From Cherax quadricarinatus (Eukaryota; Arthropoda; Malacostraca; Decapoda; Parastacidae): DNA of 64,000 nt. The notes below the pieces were generated by a model. That model was not told the DNA's origin, did not search any database, and saw only the letters and a program-made list of their open reading frames with translations. Position 1 is the first letter of the stretch; every line of letters starts with the position of its first letter. Positions 18,815-29,275 of this stretch are shown here, piece by piece. The stretch lies in NCBI RefSeq assembly GCF_038502225.1, contig NC_091369.1, forward strand, positions 15,336,197 through 15,400,196, in the 5' to 3' direction. The position numbers were made by a program, and so were the translations under genes.

Positions 18815-20310
18815 GACTTGTGTCGGAGCCTTCCTACAACATGTAGCACCAGTATGGAACTACACTTTATCATGAATGTCAAGAAACTGTAAAATGTGCA
18901 CATTTACAAAGAGACTAGTCCCAGAGTTAAGAAATGCTGTAGGAGTTAAACCTTGTGACACACAAAAAAAAGGATGTGCGAAGTAATGATCATGACTTAA
19001 GAAATCTTGAGACGAATAATAGACTGAGTGAGCAAAAAGCGGCTGTTTGAGAGGAATGAAATAGGAAGATGAAACCAATCCTTTGATAGCTATGTCATAG
19101 ATCCACGCACAGCTTTAAGAATGGGCATAACTCTCACGAAACCGTTAAAGGAAGATAACTTGGTAGTGGCGCCTGAGAGGCTTCGCCTCTCAGGCGCCAC
19201 TACTAGCCACTAAAAAAAATGTGCAAATTTAAAACTTTACTGAAATAGTTCAAAAAATTTGGAATCAATGGAATCAAACCAATTAATGGAGAATGCCTTT
19301 TCTGATAGTCTTCACACTTTTACCATTGGTGCACTTCATTAAGACAATTTGTCACCAATTCTTGACTTGAAAATTGAAATTTACCAAATTTTTTCTTAAT
19401 AATTAGAGAATACGCTATGCTACATACACCATTTTCAAATTTTGGTTCCGTGTCATAGATATAGACAGGCTCCTCTAACAGCCTTCAAAATTTCCACACT
19501 GGAGTATCGTACTAAGAAGAAAGTTGGTAGATTTAATGGAGTGTGTTGACGCCATTTCACCACTTTAAATCTTGAAAATTTAGTGTTATTTTACCATATG
19601 GCATTTTTTTCCCTGTATGTTGGCGGAGGCTCTTGATCCAAGAAACTGAGCTTCTCTTACCCTTGCTTGGAAGGAATGTAAGTGCCTCTTATTTCATAGA
19701 CGCTATTTAACCAACGGGTTTAGCGCTTTCCTGATTAAAATGTAACAATCGATAACGGCATTAATCTCAAATAGCTGATATATCGAATGAAATCGAGCTA
19801 AGGCTCTGTGAACGCAATTTTTGTTGGGTTCTATTCTATAGCTGGGAAATGTATCTTGTGCTCAACTTTAATATTTCGGTGCTGATGTGTTTTCCCCAAA
19901 GGAAACGATCTCTTCATGTTCGATTAAGTTTTATACAGGGCATTGTTGAAAGTTTGTGTATTAAAAACGGTCCATTAAAACAGTGTCAGTGGACGGGATT
20001 GCACTGAAAACGGACGTGTACCGGACCTGGTCATGGATGGCCGGGGGCGAGACAACTATGTGGCCTCGTGTCAGTAGAGTCATGATACAAGATTTGTGTT
20101 TGGTTAAGTATAGGGGTGGTATTTTGGGTAAGTTTCAGGTCATAGGTTTTGTTTTTTAGTAATTTTGTACAGATTCATGATTTTACCTGTAAGGGCCTAG
20201 TATGTGGAGGGGCTGTTTAGGATAGTACCGGTGAAATATTTTGTCTGCAGAGTGTCATGAAGCCCCACTGTTTGTATACATTTTAATTATAAATATCTAG
20301 TAACTAACTA
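18815..20310. other. No gene recognised; contains a perfect hairpin
   Basis: Mostly AT-rich sequence with several short frames that show no family signature. The only clear structure is the perfect hairpin at 19164-19202, listed separately. Confidence 0.4.
19164..19202. repeat. Perfect 18-bp GC-rich hairpin, loop TTC
   Basis: TAGTGGCGCCTGAGAGGC, loop TTC, then the exact complement (19185-19202). It is GC-rich in an AT-rich stretch and is not followed by a T run. Confidence 0.9.
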
Positions 20311-20317
20311 ACTAACT

Positions 20318-21561
20318 ACGACAAGGTCCTAGATGCACTAGAAGACAAAAAGAATGCAGATGTAATATATACAGACTGCAAAAGCCTTCGACAAGTGTGA
20401 CCATGGCGTAATAGCGCACAAAATGCGTGCTAAAGAAATAACGGGAAAAGTCGGTCGACGGATCTATAATTTCCTCACTAACAGAACACAGAGAGTAGTA
20501 GTCAACAGAGTAAAGTCCGAGGCAGCTACGGTGAAAAGCTCTGTTCCACAAGGCACAGTACTTGCTCCCATCTTGTTCCTCATCCCCATATCTGACATAG
20601 ATAAGGATGTCAGCCACAGCACCGAGTCTTCCTTTGCAGATGACACCCGAATCTGCATGACAGTGCAGACATTGATAGGCTCCAGGCGGACATCAACCAA
20701 ATCTTTCAGTGGACTGCAGAAAACAATATGAAGTTTAACGATGAGAAATTTCAATTACTCAGATATGGCAAACACGAAGAAATTAAATCTTCATCAGAGT
20801 ACAAAACAAATTCTGGCCACAAAATAGAGCGAAACACCAACGTCGAAGACCTGGGAGTGATCATGTCGAAGGATCTCACCTTCAAGGACCATAACATTGT
20901 ATCAATCGCATCTGCTAGAAAAATGACAAGATGGATAATGAGAACCTTCAAAACTAGGGATGCCAAGCCCATGATGACACTCTTCAGGTCACTTGTTCTA
21001 TCTAGGCTGGAATATTGCTGCACACTAACAGCACCTTTCAAGGCAGGTGAAATTGCTGACCTAGAAAATGTACAGAGAACTTTCACGGCGCGCATAACGG
21101 AGATAAAACACCTCAATTACTGGGAGCGCTTGAGGTTCCTAAACCTGTATTCCCTGGAACGCAGGTGGGAGAGATACATGATTATATACACCTGGAAAAT
21201 CCTAGAGGGACAAGTACCGAACTTTCACACGAAAATCACTCACTACGAAAGCAAAAGACTTGGCAGACGATGCACCATCCCCCCAATGAAAAGCAGGGGT
21301 GTCACTAGCAAGTTAAGAGACCATACAATAAGTGTCAGGGGCCCGAGACTGTTCAACTGCCTCCCAGCAAACATAAGGGGGATTACCAACAGACCCCTGG
21401 CAGTCTTCAAGCTGGCACTGGACAAGCACCTAAAGTCGGTTCCTGACCAGCCGGGCTGTGGCTCGTACGTTGGTTTGCGTGCAGCCAACAGTAACAGCCT
21501 GGTTGATCAGGTTCTGATCCACCAGGAGGTCTGGTCACAGACCGGGCCGCGGGGGCGTTGA
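20318..21561 (+). pseudogene. ORF2 of CR1-like LINE Y with frameshifts
   Basis: Pieces in order: DALEDKKNADVIYTD (frame broken just after), KVGRRIYNFLTNRTQRVVV, SVPQGTVLAPILF (RT motif), SSFADDTRI (catalytic Asp pair kept), frameshift near 20690-20730. Then come LGVIMSKDLTF, SLVLSRLEYCC, ENVQRTFTARI, LNLYSLERRWERYMI, GPRLFNCLP and VFKLALDKHL. At least two frameshifts and the missing N-terminus make it inactive. Confidence 0.8.
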
Positions 21562-21600
21562 CCCCCGGAACTCTCTCCAGGTAAACTCCAGTGTACTAGT
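20318..21600 (+). mobile_element. CR1-like LINE family Y, 5'-truncated
   Basis: Begins in the RT finger/palm, covers the rest of ORF2 and ends after GGGCCGCGGGGGC and CTCTCCAGGTAAAC. A relic 3' end of the same family is at 195-330. Bases 20290-20318 are a short CTAACTAA repeat that may mark the truncation point. Confidence 0.75.
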
Positions 21601-21660
21601 GAGGTATTGTGTAATATGTAGAGAGTATGTTGTGTGCTGTATAATTAAGGCTAATATTAA

Positions 21661-21802
21661 ATAACAAAAAGAGGCACAATACCGTGACTGGAACGATACA
21701 CAAATAACCCGCACATAGAAGAGAGTGTGACTTTGTAAATGGTCCAAGTCGGACCGAAACGTCGTCGTAAGCTCCTCTCTTCTATGTGCCGGTTATTTTG
21801 TG
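21661..21802 (+). mobile_element. HH-F element with 15-bp target-site duplication
   Basis: The 142-bp insert is bounded by TAAGGCTAATATTAA at 21646-21660 and 21803-21817. It has inverted arms (ACACAAATAACCCGCACATAG and CTATGTGCCGGTTATTTTGTG). The motif at 21727-21768 reads GUGAC, UUUGUAAAU, GGUCC-AAGUC-GGACC, GAAACGUC, GUCGU. That is stem I (GUGAC/GUCGU with wobbles), stem II, GAAAC and a GUC triplet, but the CUGANGA side is poorly kept. Other pieces: 8018-8090, 13820-13935, 50461-50530. Confidence 0.65.
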
Positions 21803-22020
21803 TAAGGCTAATATTAATTTAGTTATATTTTATAAAAGCGAATTTAATTATCCTTGATAAAAATGTTGTCCAACTGTATTACGTCTGGTGAATTTACCTT
21901 CCTGACCCCAGAGTGATGTATTTTGTTTCATATTTTACCCTTGGGTGCCAGCTGATATTTAGGGAACGTAATAAATCTTATATTATAATGTAACAATTTT
22001 TTATGAAATTTGTTTGAAAT

Positions 22021-22225
22021 ACAGTGGACCCCCGCTTAACGATCACCTCCCAATGCGACCAGTTATGTAAGTGTATTTATGTAAGTGCGTTTGTACGTGT
22101 ATGTTTGGGGGTCTGAAATGGACTAATCTACTTCACAATATTCCTTATGGGAACAAATTCGGTCAGTACTGGCACCTGAACATACTTCTGGAGTGAAAAA
22201 ATATCGTTATCCGGGGGTCCACTGT
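22021..22225. mobile_element. MITE with CAGTGGACCCCCG ends, copy 1
   Basis: Begins ACAGTGGACCCCCG and ends CGGGGGTCCACTGT; 205 bp, non-coding. The ends and size suit a Tc1/mariner or pogo-type MITE with TA target; this is inferred from the ends. Confidence 0.75.
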
Positions 22226-22430
22226 ACAGTGGACCCCCGGTTAACGACATTTTTTCATTTCAGAAGTATGTTCAGGTGCCAGTACTGATCGAATTTGTTC
22301 CCATAAGGAATATTGTGAAGTAGATTAGTCCATTTCAGACCCCCAAACATACACGTACAAACGCACTTACATAAATACACTTACATAATTGGTCGCATTG
22401 GGAGGTGATCGTTATGCGGGGGTCCATTGT
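22226..22430. mobile_element. MITE with CAGTGGACCCCCG ends, copy 2 (inverted)
   Basis: Abuts copy 1 with no spacer (CCACTGTACAGTGG) in inverted orientation, so both form a ~410-bp palindrome. Differences between the copies are few, for example CGCTTAACGA against CGTTATGCGG at the outer ends. Confidence 0.75.
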
Positions 22431-22432
22431 AA

Positions 22433-22912
22433 TTGGAAAAATCTTTCTTCCAGTCAAAAATGGGTGGCAGTGTGATTATTTGGTTAAATGATGTTAATGT
22501 TTTGTCATATGCTGATAACATTTATGTGCCCTCAAGACCATTGGTAAAATTTTGTATGTTAAATACACTAAACTTCGATATAACCTATTGTATTTGCTTT
22601 CTTAAAAGGTGGTCAATCTTATCTGGAGAACAGTCTGGACTGGATTTAGGCCAGAGTAGGCCTCCCGATTTGCTTTTGTTCGGAAATTGGAAAAAGAAAA
22701 TTAACTCCTACTTCATGAGATCATTTTTGGGTGTCATATTTGATCAGCTTCAAGCCTTCCAAGTTGATAAGTTAACAATGCAACTTATCACCTGCTTCAA
22801 GTTTAGAGTGCCTGTTTATTTTAGGATTATAGGATCTCTAGTATCTCTGAAAGGTTTGAATTATATTTTAAGATTAAGTTTTCATATAATGACCCGTGAG
22901 TTCCTCTTCTGA
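22433..22912 (+). pseudogene. LINE RT fragment (palm/thumb)
   Basis: A 159-codon frame contains VNVLSYADNIYV, where LINE RTs have a YADD motif (second Asp is Asn), then LNTLNFDITYCICF and a SFLGVIFDQL thumb block. The rest fits an I-group RT C-terminus loosely. With a mutated active site and no neighbours of the same element it is a dead fragment. Confidence 0.45.
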
Positions 22913-23099
22913 TTCCCTTCAAATGTTCAAAGATAATATTTAACTACATAAACAACTTATGCCACACACTGCACTATTCATATCGAGTGCACTGAGGCAC
23001 AGGAGGCTGGGGTTATAAAATATGTGGACACCTTAGATGGATCACTCAGCTACCAAAATACATTTAACAATTATTGTTATTAATTTTAGATGAGGAACT

Positions 23100-23220
23100 A
23101 AATCCGTAGGTGTCGTACAGCACCTTGGGAAGTGCGAAGCAATCAGCTTTCACCCAAATAAGGAACGTATTTGTTCAGTTCCTTGCTTCACCTGCATCAA
23201 GAAATCTCCCTTAAGGAAAA
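23100..23220 (+). repeat. Dispersed repeat 'ACCTGGGGAATGGGAAGC', copy 1
   Basis: TCGTACAGCACCTTGGGAAG and GAAGCAATCAGCTT align with TCCTACAACACCTGGGGAAT and GAAGCATTTAAGCTT at 46845-46960; both continue into AAGGAA...TTCCTTG and CATCAAGA / AATCAAGA. Non-coding. Confidence 0.5.
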
Positions 23221-23237
23221 TAATAAGCAGGAGGGTA

Positions 23238-23690
23238 GCCCTAGCAACGAGCAGCTAGCCAGAGTGGCGGGACCAGCATAATAATACCTCGCCTCTTTAT
23301 TGCCTCTATAAACATCTTCCTGGTGCAGAAAACACAATTTTTTCCTCTCTTACAGTATACTGCGCGTGTTACTTGGTATGTGAGTAAGAGTTTCGTGTGT
23401 AATTCTTCTTCGTCTTTTTGCTTCAAGCCTGTTGAAGCGGGCGGAGCAGGGAGCTGGCCCTAAAACTGCTGTTTGGAAATATTCTATGTTTGGCTAGATT
23501 TTTTCTTCTTGAGGCTTCTGTGTTTTATTCTTATGTTTTCATACTTCGCGTTTTCTGTGGCAGAGTAATTCTCGTTTCTTTAAGATTCTTATGCTTGCGT
23601 TCGCGTTTTACATTCGCTTTTTAGCGTCGAAAGTAATCTCGCCTCTTTTTTTTCATACTCTTGTGCTCACCAAATACGTTGGTTTATCGC
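23238..23690 (+). repeat. Second diverged dispersed repeat, copy 2
   Basis: Counterpart of 13045-13540. Confidence 0.5.
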
Positions 23691-23872
23691 TTACGAGTTA
23701 ATGGTCTAAAATCTTGTTGGTGCTCAATTTTAGAGCCTCCAGCAAGCAACTGAAGAACAGGTTTCGTTCCTGGTTGGACACTTTTGCTTTCAGAGGTCAG
23801 TAGGTGGATAAAAAAAATGTATTTTCTCGTTGGTTCAACACTCGTAGCGACAGTCCTGTAAGAAGTTAAGAT

Positions 23873-23990
23873 AGCAGGAACACTGCAGCAGGCCTACTGG
23901 CCAATAATAGGCAGGTCTTTCTCAAACTCAAACCCACTAACAAAAATATTTGCCTAACCCACTTTCAATACTACGAAAGAACTAAGCTTT
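23873..23990 (-). mobile_element. 3' UTR fragment of CR1-like LINE X
   Basis: GGAACACTGCAGCAGGCCTACTGGCC is the complement of the LINE X end at 7215-7255 and also matches 33310-33360. Confidence 0.6.
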
Positions 23991-24200
23991 GATAACCCTA
24001 AAGAATAAGCATTGGTAACCGTAATGAATAAGCTTTGATAACCCTAAAGAATGTATTTTGGTAATCTTAAGGAATAAAGTTTGATAACCCTATGGAAAAG
24101 TTTGATAATCCCAAGGAATAAACTTTAATAACCTTATTACACTTTGATAACTTTAATAAGCCCTGATAACCTTAGGTAAGCTTTGATGACCCTAAATAAG
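23985..24200. repeat. Degenerate minisatellite, 19-24 bp units
   Basis: About ten variants of AGCTTTGATAACCCTAAAGAATA follow each other, for example at 23995, 24043 and 24080. Unit length drifts and several are diverged, so this is an old array. Confidence 0.7.
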
Positions 24201-24985
24201 CTGACTGCGTTTGTCTCTGCTCATTCCCCCTCGTCCTCTTTTTTTCTTTGCTCCCACCTTTTCTCGTTTCTCACCTCCCGCTTTCCCTCCATCTCTTGTT
24301 CTCCAATACCTGCCTCTCATTCATCTCCCTTTCATCCCTTATTACTCTTCTTCAACCCCTTCAGTACTCTCTCCTTCCAACATTATCGCAGTATTTGCCG
24401 TCCTATCCCTTTCCCTCTCACTTTCCCTGCTTTGCCCTTTGCTTCCCTCCTATCTGGCTTCCCTTCCCATCTCTCTCCATCCTCCCTGCCTCCCTCTCAT
24501 CTCTCACACGCATCACGTCTAGCTTCCATCTGGGGCTCCAGCAGACAGAGCATTTTCCTGTCTTCGCCTATCAGACTGCCTCGTTCTGAACGACGCAGTT
24601 AAGCCAATGTTCCTTATTTCCCCCCCCCCCCACTTCCATCACTTTCTACATCTCTGATTCTCGCTTATCCTTTCTCCCAACACCCTCAAGATTCAAAAAA
24701 AAAAAAAATTGTCCTCCCCAACACACAGATACAAGAACCTTTGCTTTACCTACACACTTACCTTTCCCTACACTGCTTTCCCACACTCGCCCAACACTCA
24801 TCTTCAACGCACCGAAATTATCACCCAGCTGCACTAACTTCAACACTCAGCAGTGGGTCCGGGAATTATCCTGAAGAGGACAGAGGGGATTCCTTCTCTG
24901 ACTTTATATTAGGACTCGTGCGGAGTGGCAAGATACGCTATGATACCTCACGGGAGACGCGATTTTTCTAATTCAAGTTTTATAA
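24201..24985. other. CT-rich tract, no gene
   Basis: 24210-24520 is almost pure pyrimidine with three overlapping low-complexity open frames that I reject as genes. The remainder shows no motif. Confidence 0.4.
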
Positions 24986-24989
24986 ACAA

Positions 24990-24999
24990 AATAATTTTT

Positions 25000-25054
<55 letters not shown>

Positions 25055-25355
25055 TAAACTTTATTTCTATATGTAAAAGGTATACAGGCCTAACTAACAT
25101 CACTGACATAATACTATATAGAAAGCCGCTTGTTATGCAGAACACTTCGGGCAAATTAGGCGAGTTTTGTCCCAGGATGCGACCCACACCAGTCCACTAA
25201 CACCCAGGTACCCATTTTACTGATGGGTGAACATAGATAACCGGTGTAAGGAAACACGCCCAATGCTGCTTCAACCCTCGCCGGGAATCGAACCCGGAAC
25301 TTCACCTTGTGAAGCGAGAGCTTTTGCCACCAGGCCACGGGCCACCGAGTAACAA
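24990..25355 (-). mobile_element. tRNA-derived SINE with (TTA)n tail
   Basis: On the minus strand the head has an A-box-like TGGCCTGGTGGCAAAAGC and a B box GGGTTCGATTCC. A body follows with CACCCATCAGTAAAATGGG and CTGGTGTGGGTCGCATCC. The element ends in AATAAAGTTTATT, then (ATT)n (25004-25052). The order head, body, repeat tail is that of a complete SINE. It is the best preserved SINE of the window. Confidence 0.8.
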
Positions 25356-25384
25356 AAATCAATGCACATCAATACGATTTTTAC

Positions 25385-25600
25385 TAAAAAAAAGTCTGTG
25401 AAAGTGGCCCAGGGAGGTCATGACTGATTTCTCACGTGACTCACGAAATCGTAATGACATGATTGCAAACAAACCATACGACGGGTGGGGCTTGAACCCG
25501 CGGTCAGTCTCAAAACGCGACGATCTGGAGTTTTGAGACTCTCTGACCGCGGGTTCAAACCCCACCCGTGGTATGGTTTGGTTTCTCACATTCCTTAGAT
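25385..25600. mobile_element. Second tRNA-derived SINE, inverted pair
   Basis: GACCGCGGGTTCAAACCCC (plus, about 25547-25565) includes a B box; the facing copy has GGCTTGAACCCGCGGTC on the minus strand (25487-25503). The inner arms pair around TCTCAAAACGCGACGATCTGG. A body with ATCATGTCATTACGATTTCG on the minus strand extends to about 25385. Confidence 0.6.
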
Positions 25601-25724
25601 ACGGCCCAGCTAAAGCTCGCCTCAGCAGTGTCCTCGCCTCAGCAGTACTCTCATTTCGCCAACACTCGCCTTCCCGACACTGCCATGTCATGGAGATGAA
25701 TTATTCGGTATACAATAACGACAC

Positions 25725-25890
25725 AATAGAAAAAATATACACATATGCAGTATAATGCGATCCATTATTGACTCTCACAATGGACTTTATCACGTCACAA
25801 ACAGATCTGTTTGTGACGCTTGTGTGTGGGCGAAACTTTGTCAATGATTTCATTATACTGCACTCGTGTTTATTTTTCCACTGGCCTATG
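25725..25890. mobile_element. Degenerate HH-D inverted pair
   Basis: Has the same AACAGATCTGTTTGTGACG centre as the HH-D pair at 1750-1905, with GGGCGAAACTTTGTCAATGA on one arm. Both hammerhead-like cores are damaged (stem II partly deleted). Confidence 0.6.
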
Positions 25891-26985
25891 CTCCTCCTAC
25901 CATTCCCCTACTTCCCTATTTCCCTTATCCCTTACTGTAGCTGGTCTCTTTCTCGCTCCCTTGCTCTACCTGCTCACGAAAGTTATTTTTGGTGAGTGTG
26001 GGTTTCAAGATGTATTAGAGACAAAATGTGTGGATGTCTTGGCAGTAGTACATGAAACATGAGTACATGTTCAGAGTACCGATTGTATTGGAGTTTGTTT
26101 TGGAGCTGTCTTCCTTCTCTGAGTGTGTCCCTGCAAAAATTACTTTCGGTGTTACACTATGTCGAGTTCCAGTTCCTGGCCCCTAACGTAAGTATTGATC
26201 CATTGCTACTGTGCCTTGGAGATAGGATTAAGGAGCTGCTTCTAGATTCCCTGATTGTGCTGATTGTTCTTCTGATCTCCTGTACCTCCTGGGAGTGGTG
26301 AGATATACCACCTAGATCTTAAGGAAATTGACTTTAGAGCTCCTCTGTCTCTTGAGGCTTCCGAGGTACAAATAACATGCTTCGAGCATGTCATCTAATT
26401 CTCATACACACTCATTCTCTCCTTTCCTCATTATTAATGCTCTGTCATTCTCACTCCTTCCCATTCTCTCCCCCACCCATTCTCTCCCCCTCCCACACTC
26501 TCCATCTGCCTCTCCCTCTTACCTAACCTTGAATATCCTTGAGGATCTCGGGCAAGAGTTTAGAGATGTAGATATCATCTGGACTGGGTAAATTGGGCTC
26601 TTTGTCAGGGGTGTTACAGGGTTAATTGGGTGACGGCTAAGATCTATTCACTCAATTAAATGTATTAAGGCTGAGACAGAGTTATTCAACGTGCGGGATG
26701 AGATGTCTTCTTAGAAGATGTTAGAAGAAGAGACGAGAAAGGAAGGATGGGAAGGACATTGGCGATGGCGTTAAGGAATGGGAAATGGGAAATGACGATT
26801 ACGGGTAGAGTTAGAATGGTAGAAGGGGAATATCAGGAGCAGGAAGGGAAGAGAGGGAAAAAAGGAGAATGAGGAGAAAAAATGAGATGTGAATTACCAA
26901 GAGATTAGAAGAGAAGGGAGACAACTCAGAACAAGAAAGACATTAGGGAGGAGAGGATGTGAAGCATTAGTTCCTCTTTGACCTT
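25891..26985. other. No gene recognised
   Basis: Short open frames without motifs. 26388-26520 is CT-rich and 26730-26930 is AG-rich (GGAAGG-type repeats). Confidence 0.35.
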
Positions 26986-26986
26986 G

Positions 26987-28990
26987 TCACTGTCCTCGCA
27001 GTACACCACCGAGGGATGGCTAATACCACTGTCCTCGCAGTACACCAGCGAGGGATGGCTAATACCACTGTCCTCGCAGTACACCAGCGAGGGATGGCTA
27101 ATACCACTGTCCTCGCAGTACACCAGCGAGGGATGGCTAATACCACTGTCCTCGCAGTACCCCACCGAGGGATGCCTAATACCATTGTCCTCGCAGTACA
27201 CCAGCGAGGGATGGCTAATACCATTGTCCTCGCAGTACCCCACCGAGGGATGGGTAATACCATTGTCCTCGTAGCACACCAGCGAGGGATGGCTAATGCC
27301 ACTGTCCTCGCAGTACACCAGCGAGGGATGGCTAATACCACTGTCCTCGCAGTACACCACCGAGGGATGGCTAATACCACTGTCCTCGCAGTACCCCACC
27401 GAGGGATGGGTAATACCATTGTCCTCGTAGCACACCAGCGAGGGATGGCTAATGCCACTGTCCTCGCAGTACACCAGCGAGGGATGGCTAATACCACTGT
27501 CCTCGCAGTACACCACCGAGGGATGGGTAATACCACTGTCCTCGCAGTACACCAGCGAGGGATGGGTAATACCACTGTCCTCGCAGTACACCACCGAGGG
27601 ATGGCTAATACCACTGTCCTCGCAGTACACCACCGAGGGATGAACAATGCCACTGTCCTCGCAGTACACCAGCGAGGGATGGCTAATACTATTGTCCTCG
27701 CAGTACACCAGCGAGGGATGGAGAATGCCACTGTCCTCGCAGTACACCAGCGAGGGATGGAGAATGCCACTGTCCTCGCAGTACACCACCGAGGGATGAA
27801 CAATGCCACTGTTCTCGCAGTACACCAGCGAGGGATGGCTAATACTATTGTCCTCGCAGTACACCAGCGAGGGATGGAGAATGCCACTGTCCTCGCAGTA
27901 CACCAGCGAGGGATGGCTAATACCAATGTCCTCGCAGTACACCAGCGAGGGATGGAGAATGCCACTGTCCTCGCAGTACACCACCGAGGGATGAACAATG
28001 CCACTGTTCTCGCAGTACACCAGCGAGGGATGGCTAATACTATTGTCCTCGCAGTACACCACCGAGGGATGAACAATGCCACTGTCCTCGCAGTACACCA
28101 CCGAGGGATGAACAATGCCACTGTCCTCGCAGTACACCACCGAGGGATGAACAATGCCACTGTCCTCGTAGTACACCGAGGGATGAACAATGCCACTGTC
28201 CTCGCAGTACACCAGCGAGGGATGGAGAATGCCACTGTCCTCGCAGTACACCAGCGAGGGATGGAGAATGTCACTGCCCTCGCAGTATACCAACGAGGGA
28301 TGATCAATGCCACTGTCCTCGTAGTACACCGAGGGATGAACAATGCCACTGTCCTCGCAGTACACCACCGAGGGATGAACAATGCCACTGTCCTCGCAGT
28401 ACACCAGCGAGGGATGGAGAATGTCACTGCCCTCGCAGTATGCCAACTAGGGATGAACAATGCCACTGTCCTCGTAGTACACCGAGGGATGAACAATGCC
28501 ACTGTCCTCGCAGTACACCACCGAGGGATGAACAATGCCACTGTCCTCGCAGTACACCAGCGAGGGATGGAGAATGTCACTGCCCTCGCAGTATACCAAC
28601 GAGGGATGAACAATGCCACTGTCCTCGCAGTACACCAGCGAGGGATGGAGAATGTCACTGCCCTCGCAGTATACCAACTAGGGATGAACAATGTCACTGT
28701 CTTTGTAGTACACCAACAAACCAATGAGGGATGAATAACATCAGCACTGTCCTTACAGTACACCATCGAAGGATGAACAATACGACTACTGTCCTCACAG
28801 TACACCAGCAAACCAACGAGGGATGAACAGTGCCTCTGTTCTTGGAATATCTCAAATGAGGGACGGACAATTCAGCCACCATCCAACCCGTATTCCTGGT
28901 CAGGGATGGACAATACATCCACCGATCTTGCAGTACTTCTAGCAAGGGGCGGACAGTACACCTACTGTCCTCGCAGTACCTACAAATCTA
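26987..28990. repeat. 39-bp minisatellite, ~44 close copies plus degenerate flank
   Basis: The consensus unit begins GTCCTCGCAGTACACCAGCG and continues AGGGATGGCTAATACCACT (39 bp). Variants fall in blocks: GATGGCTAATACC (27.0-27.6 kb), then GATGAACAATGCC and GATGGAGAATGCC (27.6-28.7 kb). A 36-bp variant lacks one triplet (GTAGTACACCGAGGG at about 28165, 28320 and 28470). Because 39 is 13 codons, frames of 500-600 codons stay open on both strands. From 28690 the units degrade. Confidence 0.97.
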
Positions 28991-29275
28991 GGAGAATTTT
29001 GAGGGATATTTGTACGCTTTACGAAGGATACAAATTTAATCGCTGCCGTGAGCGACTGTGTGTCGTTCCAGAGAGACAGCAGAGTTATTTTTCCGAGGTA
29101 AATCAACTTAAGGATAATTCGATATGTGGAACGCGATTAGGTTGGGTTCTGTGACTCCAAGTATCCGACAGTCTCTCATCTACCAGAACACTGTTTCCTT
29201 TATACGATGCTTTTGTCACAGTGTTGAGAATTTGTTTTATCGACTATTGTTTTGTATGAATTATCGATTAATGTC
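28991..29275. other. Spacer between the two minisatellites
   Basis: About 285 bp of ordinary sequence with no repeat unit of either array and no recognisable gene. Confidence 0.5.

Noticed and set aside
24183..24602. Ser/Leu/Phe/Pro-rich ORF of 139 codons
   Set aside because: Pyrimidine-tract translation; all three frames are open and low in complexity. The same holds for 31791-32222.
25262..25340. tRNA gene on the minus strand
   Set aside because: A and B boxes are good, but the segment continues into a SINE body with an (ATT)n tail and a clean acceptor stem is not visible.
26926..28811. Open frames of 506, 572 and 614 codons on both strands
   Set aside because: They all lie in a 39-bp minisatellite whose period is a multiple of three. 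Several frames are open at once and no start context, signal peptide or intron supports a gene.
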